A stretch of DNA of 42,000 bases from Myxococcales bacterium (GTDB taxonomy: Bacteria; Myxococcota_A; Polyangia; Polyangiales; Houyiibacteriaceae), in the NCBI GenBank assembly GCA_024640845.1, contig JAHEEE010000012.1:27794-69793 (forward strand), given 5' to 3'. Every line of letters starts with the position of its first letter. Position 1 is the first letter of the stretch. A program made the translations under genes and the position numbers. The notes under the pieces were generated by a model. That model was not told where the DNA came from. It worked only from the letters and a program-made list of their open reading frames with translations, and ran no database searches. Positions 1 through 7,579 of this stretch are shown piece by piece.

Positions 1-984
1 CTAGCGCAGGTTTCGCAGGGCAAAGAGCAAGGAGTCGAGCGCCACCTGTCGGTTGGCGTTGTGTTGCATCGACCGCATGCACTGGTGAATCAGAGACACC
101 CTCGCGGACGAAGCGCTCGCGGACAGCGAAGCAGATCGCTCGCCTAGGTCGTCCACCAGTGACGCGAAGCCGACATGCCGCGCGTTTTCGTCGACCGCGC
201 TCACCGCTAGGTCGCGGTAGAAGCTCTGGAGTGTGAACAGCGCAAGCTCGAGGTCTTCGCGCCGGGCCAGCCGTTCAGCCATCTCGATGAGGGTGCCCGG
301 CCCGGCCTCGCGGACGGCGTCGTCGACCGATGTGACGAGCGCCGTGAGCTCCTTCACTGTCCCTTCGCGCGCCAATGCGAGCGCCACGTCGGCCCGGCCC
401 GCACAAAGCGCGATCGCGGGGTCGATCTCCTCTTCCGGCACACCCTCTTCGGTCAGGATGTCCCGCAGGACGGCTCCGGGCAGTCGTCCGAAGCGGATGC
501 GTTGGCAGCGCGAGCGGATCGTAGGGAGAAGGGAGTCCGCTCGTTCCGACGTGAGAATGAAATGGACGTTGGCGCGCGGCTCTTCGAGGGTCTTGAGGAG
601 TGCATTGGCCGCCTCGGGCTGAAACTCGGGGAACGATACGTCGGCTTCTGGAAAGATGAAAAACGTGGCGGCAGCTTCGAACGGCGCGAATTGAGCGAGC
701 GGAAGGATTTCGCTCCTCAAGACGTCGACCTGGATGTTCTTTTTGCCTTCGTCTCGGGGTCTGAAGATCCGAACATCGGGGTGCGCACCCGCTTCGATCC
801 GGTCCATGACGTGCGGGTTGCCGCCGGCGACGACGTCGGTGGCGAACGAGATCGCCGCAAGCTGCTTCCCGACGCCGCTGGGCCCGTCGAACAAGTATGC
901 CGAGGCGATGCGTTTGTGCTCATGAGCCCGCTTCAGCGCCTGCACTGCGCCCGCCTGGGCTCGCACGTCACCTAAGGCGTTCAC
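1..984 (-). CDS. holB: DNA polymerase III subunit delta' (clamp loader)
   Basis: This is the AAA+ delta' subunit of the clamp loader, which helps place the sliding clamp on primed DNA. The 327-residue protein has a Walker A-like loop GPSGVGKQ at about residues 34-41, the family block AANALLKTLEEP near residue 130, and the SRC motif (sensor 1 region) further on. The first base of the window lies in its TAG stop, so the gene is complete. The start is GTG at 984, and it overlaps the TGA of the upstream TetR gene by four bases (GTGA), which implies translational coupling. The four-cysteine zinc module that normally lies between Walker A and the HPD motif is absent: residues 45-70 contain no Cys, although HPD is kept. 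Family assignment is firm; the effect of losing the zinc module is unknown. Confidence 0.92.
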   Translation of the reverse strand: MNALGDVRAQAGAVQALKRAHEHKRIASAYLFDGPSGVGKQLAAISFATDVVAGGNPHVMDRIEAGAHPDVRIFRPRDEGKKNIQVDVLRSEILPLAQFAPFEAAATFFIFPEADVSFPEFQPEAANALLKTLEEPRANVHFILTSERADSLLPTIRSRCQRIRFGRLPGAVLRDILTEEGVPEEEIDPAIALCAGRADVALALAREGTVKELTALVTSVDDAVREAGPGTLIEMAERLARREDLELALFTLQSFYRDLAVSAVDENARHVGFASLVDDLGERSASLSASASSARVSLIHQCMRSMQHNANRQVALDSLLFALRNLR

Positions 985-1601
985 TGGGAGGAGCCCCCGG
1001 TGAAGATCGAGAGAGCAATCGTCTGCACCGCGTCGACCACATCGTCGGGCGAGAAGGCCTCGGGGTCGACGAAGGCCTGCATGACGAGCCCGTCCAGAAG
1101 GCCCATGACGATGCGAGGGAGCATGTCGAGCGAAATTCGCGATTCGATGCCGAGCGACATGACGTTCTTTTCGAGGTACGTCCGAATTTGGTTGGCGCCG
1201 AGCTCGTAGAACTCTGCGAGCTTCGGCCGGAGCGATTCATCGTACAGGCTCAGCGCGATCAAGTCGGCGACGACGAGGGCTTCGTCCGTACGCTCGGCGC
1301 GCGCCGCCCAGAGCTGTTCGAGGGACTTCCGGAGCGCCTCGAATGGGTTGTCCGACGGTGACCAAGCCGACATGGTACGCGCCTGCACGACGTTGCACGC
1401 GGTTTGGAGCACAGCGTGAATCAGGGCCTCCTTCGTCGGGTAATGATAGTGAAGGGCGCCCTTGCTCATTCCGGCTTCTTTGGCGATGTCGAGCAAGCTG
1501 GTGCGCGCGTAGCCTCGACGCGCGAGCACCCGGATGGCGGCGTCGATGATCTGCTGGGAGCTGACCGCGCTTTTTGCGTACGCCATGGGCAGCCGGACCA
1601 T
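981..1601 (-). CDS. TetR/AcrR family transcriptional regulator
   Basis: This is a one-component DNA-binding repressor of 206 residues. The N-terminal helix-turn-helix domain is typical of TetR proteins, with the RRGYARTSLLDIAKEAG stretch followed by the MSKGALHYHYPTKEAL recognition region. The C-terminal ligand and dimerisation domain is variable, so the effector cannot be named. Two ATG starts are possible, at 1601 and 1586; the first has a purine-rich AGGGGCAGG stretch four bases upstream and is used here. Its stop overlaps the GTG of holB, so both are read from one transcript. Whether it regulates itself, holB or the divergent mazG gene is not shown. No clear operator palindrome is visible in the short space before mazG. 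Confidence 0.88.
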   Translation of the reverse strand: MVRLPMAYAKSAVSSQQIIDAAIRVLARRGYARTSLLDIAKEAGMSKGALHYHYPTKEALIHAVLQTACNVVQARTMSAWSPSDNPFEALRKSLEQLWAARAERTDEALVVADLIALSLYDESLRPKLAEFYELGANQIRTYLEKNVMSLGIESRISLDMLPRIVMGLLDGLVMQAFVDPEAFSPDDVVDAVQTIALSIFTGGSSQ

Positions 1602-1648
1602 GAAGCCTGCCCCTGGGGCTCGTCAACCGCCTGTGCTACACGCGCCCG

Positions 1649-2434
1649 ATGAGTAAACGAGGCGAATCGCTCGCACAGCTCGTCGAGCTGATGGAGACGC
1701 TGTTGGGTCCGAACGGGTGCCCCTGGGATCGCGAGCAGACCCTCGAGTCGCTTCGGCAGTACGTGATCGAAGAGGCACACGAGGTGGTCGACGCCATCGA
1801 TGGCGGGGAGCCGGAGATGCTGCGTGAGGAGCTCGGCGACCTCTTACTGCAGGTCGTGTTCCAAGCGGCACTTACCGAACGGCAGGGTTGGTTCGACATC
1901 GACGGCGTGGTCGACGGGATTTCGGAGAAGCTCATACGGCGTCATCCGTGGGTGTTCGGCGACGAGGAAGTGGACGACGCCAGTGGCGCCATCAACAGCT
2001 GGGAAGCAATCAAAGCCAAAGAAAAGAAGGAACGGGGAGCCCTTGGTGGCGTTCCCGTGTCGCTTCCAGGACTACTTCGTGCGGTTCGCATCGGCGAAAA
2101 GGCGAGCGCAGTCGGGTACGACTGGCCAGATGCGGGCGGCCCCCGTGCCAAGATCGACGAGGAGCTCGCAGAGCTAGACGAAGCCGCGGAAAATGGTGAC
2201 CTGGCCGCGCTCGAGCACGAGCTCGGCGACCTCCTCTTCGCGCTGGCCACCTACGGCCGTAAGCAAGGTCTCGACCCCGAGGCCGCCATCCGCGCATCGC
2301 TCAACCGATTCTCTTCGCGCTTTCGCCACTGCGAGTTGCACGCAAAGGCGGAAGGCAAAGACCTTCGCGACTACGACGAGCAGGCACTCGACGCGATGTG
2401 GGAGCGTGCGAAAGCCGCCGAGCGGGGTGAGTGA
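1649..2434 (+). CDS. mazG: Nucleoside triphosphate pyrophosphohydrolase MazG
   Basis: MazG hydrolyses NTPs and dNTPs to the monophosphate and pyrophosphate. It acts as a cytoplasmic house-cleaning enzyme and, in E. coli, modulates the stringent response. The 261-residue length matches the E. coli protein. Two MazG domains are visible: the first starts at GCPWDREQT (residues 23-31) with acidic metal-binding helices at EEAHE (41-45) and EELGDLL (60-66). The second, catalytic in E. coli, contains a matching pair of acidic helices around residues 170-200, including ELGDLLFAL. There is no Shine-Dalgarno sequence before the ATG. A TGC-TACACG element (1634-1642) lies six bases upstream, so the transcript may be leaderless; this is an inference. 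Confidence 0.95.
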   Translation: MSKRGESLAQLVELMETLLGPNGCPWDREQTLESLRQYVIEEAHEVVDAIDGGEPEMLREELGDLLLQVVFQAALTERQGWFDIDGVVDGISEKLIRRHPWVFGDEEVDDASGAINSWEAIKAKEKKERGALGGVPVSLPGLLRAVRIGEKASAVGYDWPDAGGPRAKIDEELAELDEAAENGDLAALEHELGDLLFALATYGRKQGLDPEAAIRASLNRFSSRFRHCELHAKAEGKDLRDYDEQALDAMWERAKAAERGE

Positions 2435-2435
2435 C

Positions 2436-2456
2436 GAGCGCCTCGCTGGGCGGCTC
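2436..2456. terminator. Hairpin between convergent mazG and epmA
   Basis: GAGCGCC (2436-2442) can pair with GGC-g-GCTC (2449-2456) around a TCGCTG loop, with one bulged G. It lies just after the mazG stop and before the end of the opposing epmA gene. There is no T-run, so it is at best a weak two-way terminator. Confidence 0.3.
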
Positions 2457-2468
2457 CTGAGACATGCT

Positions 2469-3356
2469 CTAGAGCTCTTCGGCAGGGAACGGCATCACCG
2501 ACTGAATCGAGCTCGCGCGTGTGAGCAGCATCAACAATCGGTCGACCCCGAGCGCGTTGCCGCCGCTCGCCGGCATTCCAAGCTCGAGCGCCTCGAGGAA
2601 CCGCTCGTCGATCGGGTAAACGGGCAGGCCGGCATCAATTCGGTGGGCGCGGTCTCGTTCGAAGCGCCTTCGCTGTTCAGCGGCGTCGGTTAGCTCACCA
2701 AAGCCGTTGCACAGCTCGACCCCTCGAAAGAACGCTTCAAAACGGTCTGCGGTGCCGTTGTCGTTCAACTTGGCCAACGAGGCCATCGACGCCGGCCATT
2801 CCGTGACGACGACGGGCCGCGCTTTTCCGAGCTGCGGTTGAACTGCCTCGGCCCAGGTCTGGAAGAAGCGGGCCTCGTCGGCCGGATCGATGATCTCACC
2901 GGCATGCTCGTCGAATGCTTCGTTCACCGTGATCCGGTCCCACGGCGAAGATAGCGAGCCCGCGTCGGCGCTTGCGAGCACGTCCGCAATGTGGGCGACG
3001 AGGCATTCGGTATCGCGGATCACATCATCGGAGGTACCCTGAGCCCGATACCATTCGAGCATCGTGAACTCGCGCTCGTGGTGACGACCGTGCTCCTCGG
3101 CTCGGTAGCTCCGACACAGCTGAAAGATCCGTTCTGCTCCGGCGCTCAACAGGCGCTTCATCTGGTACTCGGGGCTCGTGGCGAGCCAACCGACGGGGCT
3201 GCCTTTTGGGTCGCGTACCTCGAACGCGGATAGATGCACGTCGAGCCCGGGAGAGGGCACGATCGCCGGGGTCTCGACCTCGAGAAAATCGCGCTCCGAG
3301 AAGAACTGGCGGATTGCCTCCATGGCCTTGGCGCGCAGCCGCAGGACCTGGAGCAT
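2469..3356 (-). CDS. epmA: Elongation factor P--(R)-beta-lysine ligase EpmA
   Basis: EpmA (PoxA/GenX) is a class II lysyl-tRNA-synthetase paralogue without an anticodon-binding domain that attaches beta-lysine to EF-P. The 295-residue protein carries the catalytic core only: DFLEVETPAIVPSPG near residues 23-37, the motif 2 block FQLCRSYRAEE followed by EFTMLEWYRA, and motif 3 with GNALGVDRLLML at the C-terminus. Lack of an N-terminal OB domain separates it from LysS. It begins eight bases after the stop of efp and so is co-transcribed with its own substrate. The lysine 2,3-aminomutase EpmB that supplies beta-lysine is not in this window. The ATG at 3356 is used; family members are often about 30 residues longer, but no earlier start fits. 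Confidence 0.92.
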   Translation of the reverse strand: MLQVLRLRAKAMEAIRQFFSERDFLEVETPAIVPSPGLDVHLSAFEVRDPKGSPVGWLATSPEYQMKRLLSAGAERIFQLCRSYRAEEHGRHHEREFTMLEWYRAQGTSDDVIRDTECLVAHIADVLASADAGSLSSPWDRITVNEAFDEHAGEIIDPADEARFFQTWAEAVQPQLGKARPVVVTEWPASMASLAKLNDNGTADRFEAFFRGVELCNGFGELTDAAEQRRRFERDRAHRIDAGLPVYPIDERFLEALELGMPASGGNALGVDRLLMLLTRASSIQSVMPFPAEEL

Positions 3357-3364
3357 GCCGGCGC

Positions 3365-3928
3365 TCAGCCCTTGACGCGCTCGACGTACGACCCGGTGCG
3401 GGTGTCGATCTTCAGCTTGTCGCCGGCGTTGACGAAGAGCGGGACGTTGACCTGCAAGCCCGTCTCGAGCGTTGCGGGCTTCGTCGTGTTGCTGCTCGTG
3501 TCGCCCTTGAATCCTGGTTCGGTCTCCGTGACGACCAGCTCGACGAACGTAGGCGGAGTTACCCCGATGGGGCGGCCTTCGAAGAGCATGATATCGACCT
3601 CGGTGCCGTCCAACAGGTAGAGGGCGTTCTCGCCGAGCTGCTCGTTCGTAAGCGAGAGTTGCTCGTAGCTCTGGGTGTCCATGAAGACGCGCGTGTCGCC
3701 TTCCGGATAGAGGTACTGCATCGTGCGCTCTTCAGTGTCGGCCTTCTCGACCTTTTCACCGCTCTTGAAGGTTCGGTCGATCACGGCGCCCGTCATCATG
3801 TTCTTGATGCGGGTACGGATGAACGCTTGGCCTTTGCCGGGCTTCACGAACTGGTGGTCGACGACTGCGAAAGGGACGCCGTCGATGAGCATCTTGAAGC
3901 CTTTTTTGATGTCGCTGGTATCTGCCAT
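3365..3928 (-). CDS. efp: Translation elongation factor P
   Basis: EF-P enters ribosomes stalled on consecutive prolines and promotes peptide bond formation. The 187 residues comprise the KOW-like N-terminal domain and two OB domains. The loop that reaches the peptidyl transferase centre reads KPGKGQAF, placing the modifiable lysine at K32; this matches the adjacent EpmA ligase gene, so beta-lysylation is the expected modification. The C-terminal signature near GLQVNVPLFVNAGDKLKIDTRTG is present. A GAGAAG sequence precedes the ATG, and the upstream lipoprotein gene stops only three bases before it, so the three genes form one minus-strand operon. Confidence 0.97.
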   Translation of the reverse strand: MADTSDIKKGFKMLIDGVPFAVVDHQFVKPGKGQAFIRTRIKNMMTGAVIDRTFKSGEKVEKADTEERTMQYLYPEGDTRVFMDTQSYEQLSLTNEQLGENALYLLDGTEVDIMLFEGRPIGVTPPTFVELVVTETEPGFKGDTSSNTTKPATLETGLQVNVPLFVNAGDKLKIDTRTGSYVERVKG

Positions 3929-3931
3929 GGC

Positions 3932-4351
3932 TTACTTCTCGCGGATCTTCTGTGAGGCGATGACGAGGTCGCTCGGTTGGGTAGGGCTCTCGCTTGGCTC
4001 GGCCGTGATTCGGACATCGAGCTCCCGCAGCGAGGTCGGAATCGAGGCCCGCCCGGTTCGTGTCTCCGCGTTATATTCGAGCGCCTGCTGAGGAATCGGG
4101 TACTCGCCGACCACGCTGAACCAAACGACGTAGTGGGTCATCCCCGGCTCGATCACCGCGGGCGGAGAAAGGTGATCCATCGCGACGACGACCATCATTT
4201 GCTCCCGGTCGATCTTCTCGATGCGGATATCGCCTTGGGCGGCGGGTACGTAGGCACTTCCGACGAGCGCATAGTCCGCGGGCGGATTGCATCCCGCGCA
4301 TGCCACGACCGAGATCGCCCCGATCAACCAAAGCCCCGCGTACTTCTTCAC
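3932..4351 (-). CDS. Predicted lipoprotein of unknown function
   Basis: This 139-residue protein begins with a lipoprotein signal: VKKYAGLW, a hydrophobic stretch, then SVVAC, where VVAC fits the lipobox and the Cys would be acylated. The mature part is beta-rich (DIRIEKIDREQMMVVVAMDHL, and TGRASIPTSLRELDVRITAE), looking like a small immunoglobulin-like or fibronectin-like fold, but I recognise no family. GTG at 4351 is chosen because it gives the signal peptide directly; a longer in-frame extension to 4549 would run under the divergent TPR gene. A good -35/-10 pair ends seven bases before this GTG. The gene is first in the operon with efp and epmA, which says nothing clear about function. 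Confidence 0.75.
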   Translation of the reverse strand: MKKYAGLWLIGAISVVACAGCNPPADYALVGSAYVPAAQGDIRIEKIDREQMMVVVAMDHLSPPAVIEPGMTHYVVWFSVVGEYPIPQQALEYNAETRTGRASIPTSLRELDVRITAEPSESPTQPSDLVIASQKIREK

Positions 4352-4358
4352 GGCACGG

Positions 4359-4387
4359 CTTGTAGGCGGCCCATCTGGCCTCGTCAA
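4359..4387 (-). promoter_or_regulatory. Sigma-70-type promoter of the lipoprotein-efp-epmA operon
   Basis: On the minus strand TTGACG (4387-4382) is followed after exactly 17 bases by TACAAG (4364-4359). Five of six and four of six bases match the consensus. The -10 element ends seven bases before the GTG of the lipoprotein gene, so the transcript would start at or next to the start codon. Confidence 0.55.
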
Positions 4388-4433
4388 GCGCCAGCCCTTG
4401 CCTCCGGTCCGGGTCGGTTGTACCCCGGGTTTC

Positions 4434-5342
4434 ATGCGAGACGTCGACGACGAGGTACGCCAGATCAAGAAGGAGATCGTCGAGAGCCGAGGCCTCATCA
4501 TCAAGACCAACAACTTGGTCAATGCCCTCGGTGCGGACATCAAGTCCATCGCGAAGCGCCAGGCCGGCTATGAGCGCCGCCTGAACTGGAACAGTGGCGT
4601 CGCGATCGCGGTAATCGGCGTTCTCTCCTTCGTTGGGCTCAAGCTCTATTTCGACGCGCAAACGGGTGGGCTGCGCTCTGAGAAGGCAGAGGCGGAGGCC
4701 GCGGCGGAGCAGCTCCGACAGGATCTGAGCGACGAGGTGCGCCGGTCGTCGGACCGAGGGACCGCAGCGACGAAAGCTGCCAGGTTTTACGAGCTGATCC
4801 GAGAACGGAAGCGCGCCGAGGTCATCCGGCAGTATCCGTCCATGGCCAAGGAAGCCCTTTCGCCCGCCGAAGCAGCCATGTTTCGCGACTACGAACAGCA
4901 GTTTCGCCAAGCCCTTTCGCTCGAGGTCTACCAGAAGGGCCTGCAGCTTGCGGCCGGCAAGAAGCAGGAGGAGGCGATCGCGCGTTTCGAGGAAGCGATC
5001 GACCTTCATCCCAAGGGGACGCACATCCCCGCGGTTAAATACGCGCTCGCGTCGTCGCTCCGCAAAGAGAAGCGACCCGCCGAAGCCCTGGTTTACGCGC
5101 AGCAGGTGGCGGACCAAACTGTCGACAGCTCGCTTCAGCCTGACGGTTGGTGGCTGGTCGCGCTGTGCGCTCGCGACCTCGACGATCTCGACACCGCGAA
5201 GGACGCGCTCAAGACCTTGATCAACAAGTGGCCCAGGTCTGCGCTCGCACGCGAGGCCCGTCCCCTCTTTCGCGAGGTGACTCGAGAGATCTGGTCGGGC
5301 AAACAGGCGGCAACCACGACTCCGGCCGCGCCCGCCCAATAG
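4434..5342 (+). CDS. Membrane-anchored TPR protein
   Basis: This 302-residue protein has an N-terminal cytoplasmic helix rich in charged residues (coiled-coil-like, residues 1-50) and one transmembrane segment at about 54-73 (SGVAIAVIGVLSFVGLKLYF). A second Glu/Ala-rich coiled coil follows at 80-105. From about residue 160 to 280 there are helical pairs resembling tetratricopeptide repeats, for example LEVYQKGLQLAAGKKQEEAI and DLDTAKDALKTLINKWP. This layout resembles YbgF/YfgM-like scaffold proteins. It probably mediates protein contacts outside the inner membrane, but the partner is unknown. ATG at 4434 is chosen because upstream codons overlap the divergent lipoprotein gene. Confidence 0.8.
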   Translation: MRDVDDEVRQIKKEIVESRGLIIKTNNLVNALGADIKSIAKRQAGYERRLNWNSGVAIAVIGVLSFVGLKLYFDAQTGGLRSEKAEAEAAAEQLRQDLSDEVRRSSDRGTAATKAARFYELIRERKRAEVIRQYPSMAKEALSPAEAAMFRDYEQQFRQALSLEVYQKGLQLAAGKKQEEAIARFEEAIDLHPKGTHIPAVKYALASSLRKEKRPAEALVYAQQVADQTVDSSLQPDGWWLVALCARDLDDLDTAKDALKTLINKWPRSALAREARPLFREVTREIWSGKQAATTTPAAPAQ

Positions 5343-5360
5343 GTCATGCGCAAGAATTGC

Positions 5361-5389
5361 GTGTCGACGCGGCGTCAAACGTGTGACAC
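5361..5389. other. Nested hairpin between TPR gene and patatin gene
   Basis: GTGTC (5361-5365) is complementary to GACAC (5385-5389), and inside it GACG (5366-5369) pairs with CGTC (5373-5376) around CGG. An eight-base bulge lies on the right side. It sits 12 bases before the patatin ATG and has no T-run, so it may be an attenuator, operator or chance. Confidence 0.25.
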
Positions 5390-5401
5390 CTTGTAAAAGA
5401 G

Positions 5402-6322
5402 ATGCCTCGGCCCCGCGTTGCTTTCGTTGGTTCCGGTGGCGCCGCGAAGGGCGTTGCGCACGTCGGCGTCCTCCGCGCGATGCAGGAGCTCGGGATCGAA
5501 GCCGACATTTGCGTTGGCGCATCAGCCGGCGCGATTGCGGGTGCGTTCTACGCTCAAGGTTTCACGCCGAACCAGATGATCGACTGGTTTCGTCCGTTCT
5601 GGCAACGCGGACTCGAGAGTCCGCCACTCAAAGCCCGCTACTTCCTCGGCCTGCCAAACGAAGAGCAGCGAAGGAGCTGGGGCTATCTCACCAGCGGGTT
5701 GTGGTCGATCGACCGTTTCGAACGTTTCGTTGCCGAGCAGCTTCCAACCGATGACTTCAGGGATTTGGAGAAACACCTTCTCGTCACCGCGGCGGATGTC
5801 GATGGACGCGGCCGAGTCGTTTTCGGTCGGGGCTATCGCGAGGACGTTCCGATCAGCAAGGCGGTCGCGGCATCGTCATGTGTGCCAGTCCTGTTTCGTC
5901 CGCACCGTATCGGCGATCGCTACTACATGGACGGAGAGGTGGTGCGCACCTTGAGCATCGACCTCGCCGTTGAAGCGGGGGCTGACGTCGTAATCATCTC
6001 GAACGTCTATCGTCCACACGTCGGGCGGGTCGGAAGCCAGTCGCTCGTTCACCAAGGCGGGTTGGCAGTGGCTCGCCAGGCCTTGAACACGATTCTCAAC
6101 GAGAAGGAGAAGCGGGGCATCGACTTGATCCACAAGATGTATCCGCAGATTCAGGTCTTGGTCGTCTCACCCGATCTCGGGCGCCTTCCGTTTACGTCGC
6201 GGCTCCATGCGCGCGCGATGTTGCGACGGGGCTATCGAGATGCGCTTCGGACGCTGGCGAAGGCAAAGAGGCGTGGGGTATTTGAAGTTGCGCCGAATGT
6301 TCGGAGTATTGGGAAGGCGTAG
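5402..6322 (+). CDS. Patatin-like phospholipase
   Basis: This is a serine lipid acyl hydrolase of the patatin/RssA type, 306 residues. The oxyanion loop is GSGGAAKG (residues 10-17), the nucleophile elbow is GASAG with Ser41, and the catalytic Asp is D177 in YMDGEV. DGE replaces the usual DGG/DGA but keeps the Asp of the Ser-Asp dyad. There is no signal peptide, so it probably acts in the cytoplasm or at the inner membrane face. A basic C-terminus (RLHARAMLRRGYRDALRTL) could favour lipid contact. Its substrate cannot be named from sequence. The gene ends in a strong hairpin shared with the opposing cutA gene. Confidence 0.9.
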   Translation: MPRPRVAFVGSGGAAKGVAHVGVLRAMQELGIEADICVGASAGAIAGAFYAQGFTPNQMIDWFRPFWQRGLESPPLKARYFLGLPNEEQRRSWGYLTSGLWSIDRFERFVAEQLPTDDFRDLEKHLLVTAADVDGRGRVVFGRGYREDVPISKAVAASSCVPVLFRPHRIGDRYYMDGEVVRTLSIDLAVEAGADVVIISNVYRPHVGRVGSQSLVHQGGLAVARQALNTILNEKEKRGIDLIHKMYPQIQVLVVSPDLGRLPFTSRLHARAMLRRGYRDALRTLAKAKRRGVFEVAPNVRSIGKA

Positions 6323-6337
6323 CCGAGCGGCTACGCC
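6316..6337. terminator. Perfect hairpin between convergent patatin and cutA genes
   Basis: GGCGTAGCC (6316-6324) and GGCTACGCC (6329-6337) form a perfect nine-base stem with a GAGC loop. The patatin stop codon TAG lies inside the left arm. No T-run follows on either strand, so termination would rely on the stem alone or on Rho; the convergent position supports a two-way terminator. Confidence 0.55.
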
Positions 6338-6351
6338 GGCCGCTCTGGCAC

Positions 6352-6684
6352 TCAACTCGTCTCCTCGATCACCCACTCGAGATACGCAGCACTCACGCGC
6401 TCCGCGGGCAGCGCCACGATCTCGGGAACCTCGTAGGGGTGGTTGGCCGTCAGCCAAGCAGCCACCGCATCAAACCGGTCCTTCCGGGTCTTGATCACGA
6501 GCTGAACCTCGGCGTCCGCTTCCACTTTTCCCTGCCATCGGTAGAAGGACCTCACTCCGGGAACCGCGTTCACGCAGGCGGCGAGGCGAGCGTCGACCAA
6601 GCCGCGGCCGAGCCTTTCAGCGGTGACGTCATCCGGTGCGGTGCACAGAATGACGAGGAGATCACTGTCGTCCTGGGCGCTCAA
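6352..6684 (-). CDS. cutA: Divalent cation tolerance protein CutA
   Basis: CutA1 is a small trimeric protein linked to copper tolerance in E. coli and widely conserved. The 110 residues show the family pattern: LVILCTAPDD at the start, LAACVNAVPGVRSFYRWQGKVE in the middle, and HPYEVPEIVALP followed by YLEWV at the end. Its length is normal. The start appears to be TTG at 6684, overlapping the TGA of the upstream amidotransferase-like gene by four bases (TTGA); no ATG or GTG lies nearby that would keep the LVILCTA strand. The two genes are therefore translationally coupled, although no functional link is known. Confidence 0.93.
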   Translation of the reverse strand: MSAQDDSDLLVILCTAPDDVTAERLGRGLVDARLAACVNAVPGVRSFYRWQGKVEADAEVQLVIKTRKDRFDAVAAWLTANHPYEVPEIVALPAERVSAAYLEWVIEETS

Positions 6685-7493
6685 AGCTCGTGGACGCTGA
6701 CATTGAGCCGACGGTCGATGATCGCGACCCCTCGCTCGGGGAGCGTCTGGTAGTCGACGGGCACTTCTTCGATGCCGCTGACGAGCATCGCATACCGCAG
6801 TTGGGTGCTCCCCGTCGGCGGACCCGTGTAGTCGTCCGGCGGGTCGTGAAGACCCTGGCGTTCGACGTACGTCATCGGCGTCCCGTGTCGGAGCGCGTAC
6901 ATCGAGCGTCCGTTGGTCAGAATGAAGCTGAGGCTGTTGTCGGCGCTCCCCACTTCGGCCGCAAGACGCTCAACCAAAGTCACCGCGGCGCTAATCGTTG
7001 GTAGGGCTTGCGCTTCGTTCAGGTCGGGGTTGTCGAGTTGACCCGCGTCGTGGAGCAGCGCCAGAATCGTGTGGAACAGGTATTCGCTGTCGGTCTGGCC
7101 GCGAATGTTTCGTCTCAAAAAATCGGGGATCATCTCGGCGAGATTCGCGCGCATTGCGTCGAAATGGCCGATGGTGCCTTCGTGTGCGAAGAGCCAACTT
7201 CGCATGCGGAACGGGTGAGCGTTCTCCGCGCGGAAGTCACCCACCGTTGGCTGTCGCAAGTGAAGGACGGCGCAGTCCGAACGAACGCCACCCGCAATGC
7301 TCTGCCAATCGACGAGCTCTCCAGCCCTCGTGGGACGCTTTTTGTGAAGGACCTCGTCGCCTGCGTAGAAGCCAATGCCCCATCCGCTTGCGCCCGCAGG
7401 CGCGGTCTCCTGACGAAGCACAGCACGCTCCTGATAGAGCGCGTCTCGCATCCGGTCGGCTCGATTCGCGACGTACCCGATGAGCCTACTCAT
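6681..7493 (-). CDS. Class II glutamine amidotransferase-like protein lacking the catalytic Cys
   Basis: The fold is that of YafJ/EgtC-type class II amidotransferases (Ntn hydrolases): an N-terminal MSRLIGY, then ASGWGIGFY, HLRQPTVG, ENAHPF, FAHEGTI and TDSEYLF in the family order. The length is 270 residues. Active members begin MC, with the Cys as N-terminal nucleophile after Met removal. Here codon 2 is AGT (Ser), and the oxyanion Asn of the HNG motif is Glu (HEG). Classical glutaminase activity is therefore unlikely, and the protein may be a structural or binding relative. The ATG at 7493 is chosen because GGTGGA lies five bases upstream; an ATG at 7505 adds four residues and has no ribosome site. 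It overlaps cutA. Confidence 0.85.
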   Translation of the reverse strand: MSRLIGYVANRADRMRDALYQERAVLRQETAPAGASGWGIGFYAGDEVLHKKRPTRAGELVDWQSIAGGVRSDCAVLHLRQPTVGDFRAENAHPFRMRSWLFAHEGTIGHFDAMRANLAEMIPDFLRRNIRGQTDSEYLFHTILALLHDAGQLDNPDLNEAQALPTISAAVTLVERLAAEVGSADNSLSFILTNGRSMYALRHGTPMTYVERQGLHDPPDDYTGPPTGSTQLRYAMLVSGIEEVPVDYQTLPERGVAIIDRRLNVSVHEL

Positions 7494-7579
7494 TGCTTCC
7501 ACCATTCAAGTAAAGGATTCGAGTAGTACATCATCCATCCCTTCTCCGTTTTTACCACGCACCCCGATCTGCATCAATG

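Noticed and set aside
7506-7579. Possible dif site near xerD
   Set aside because: No 28-base sequence with the two Xer arms and a six-base centre is visible; the xerD gene need not lie near dif.
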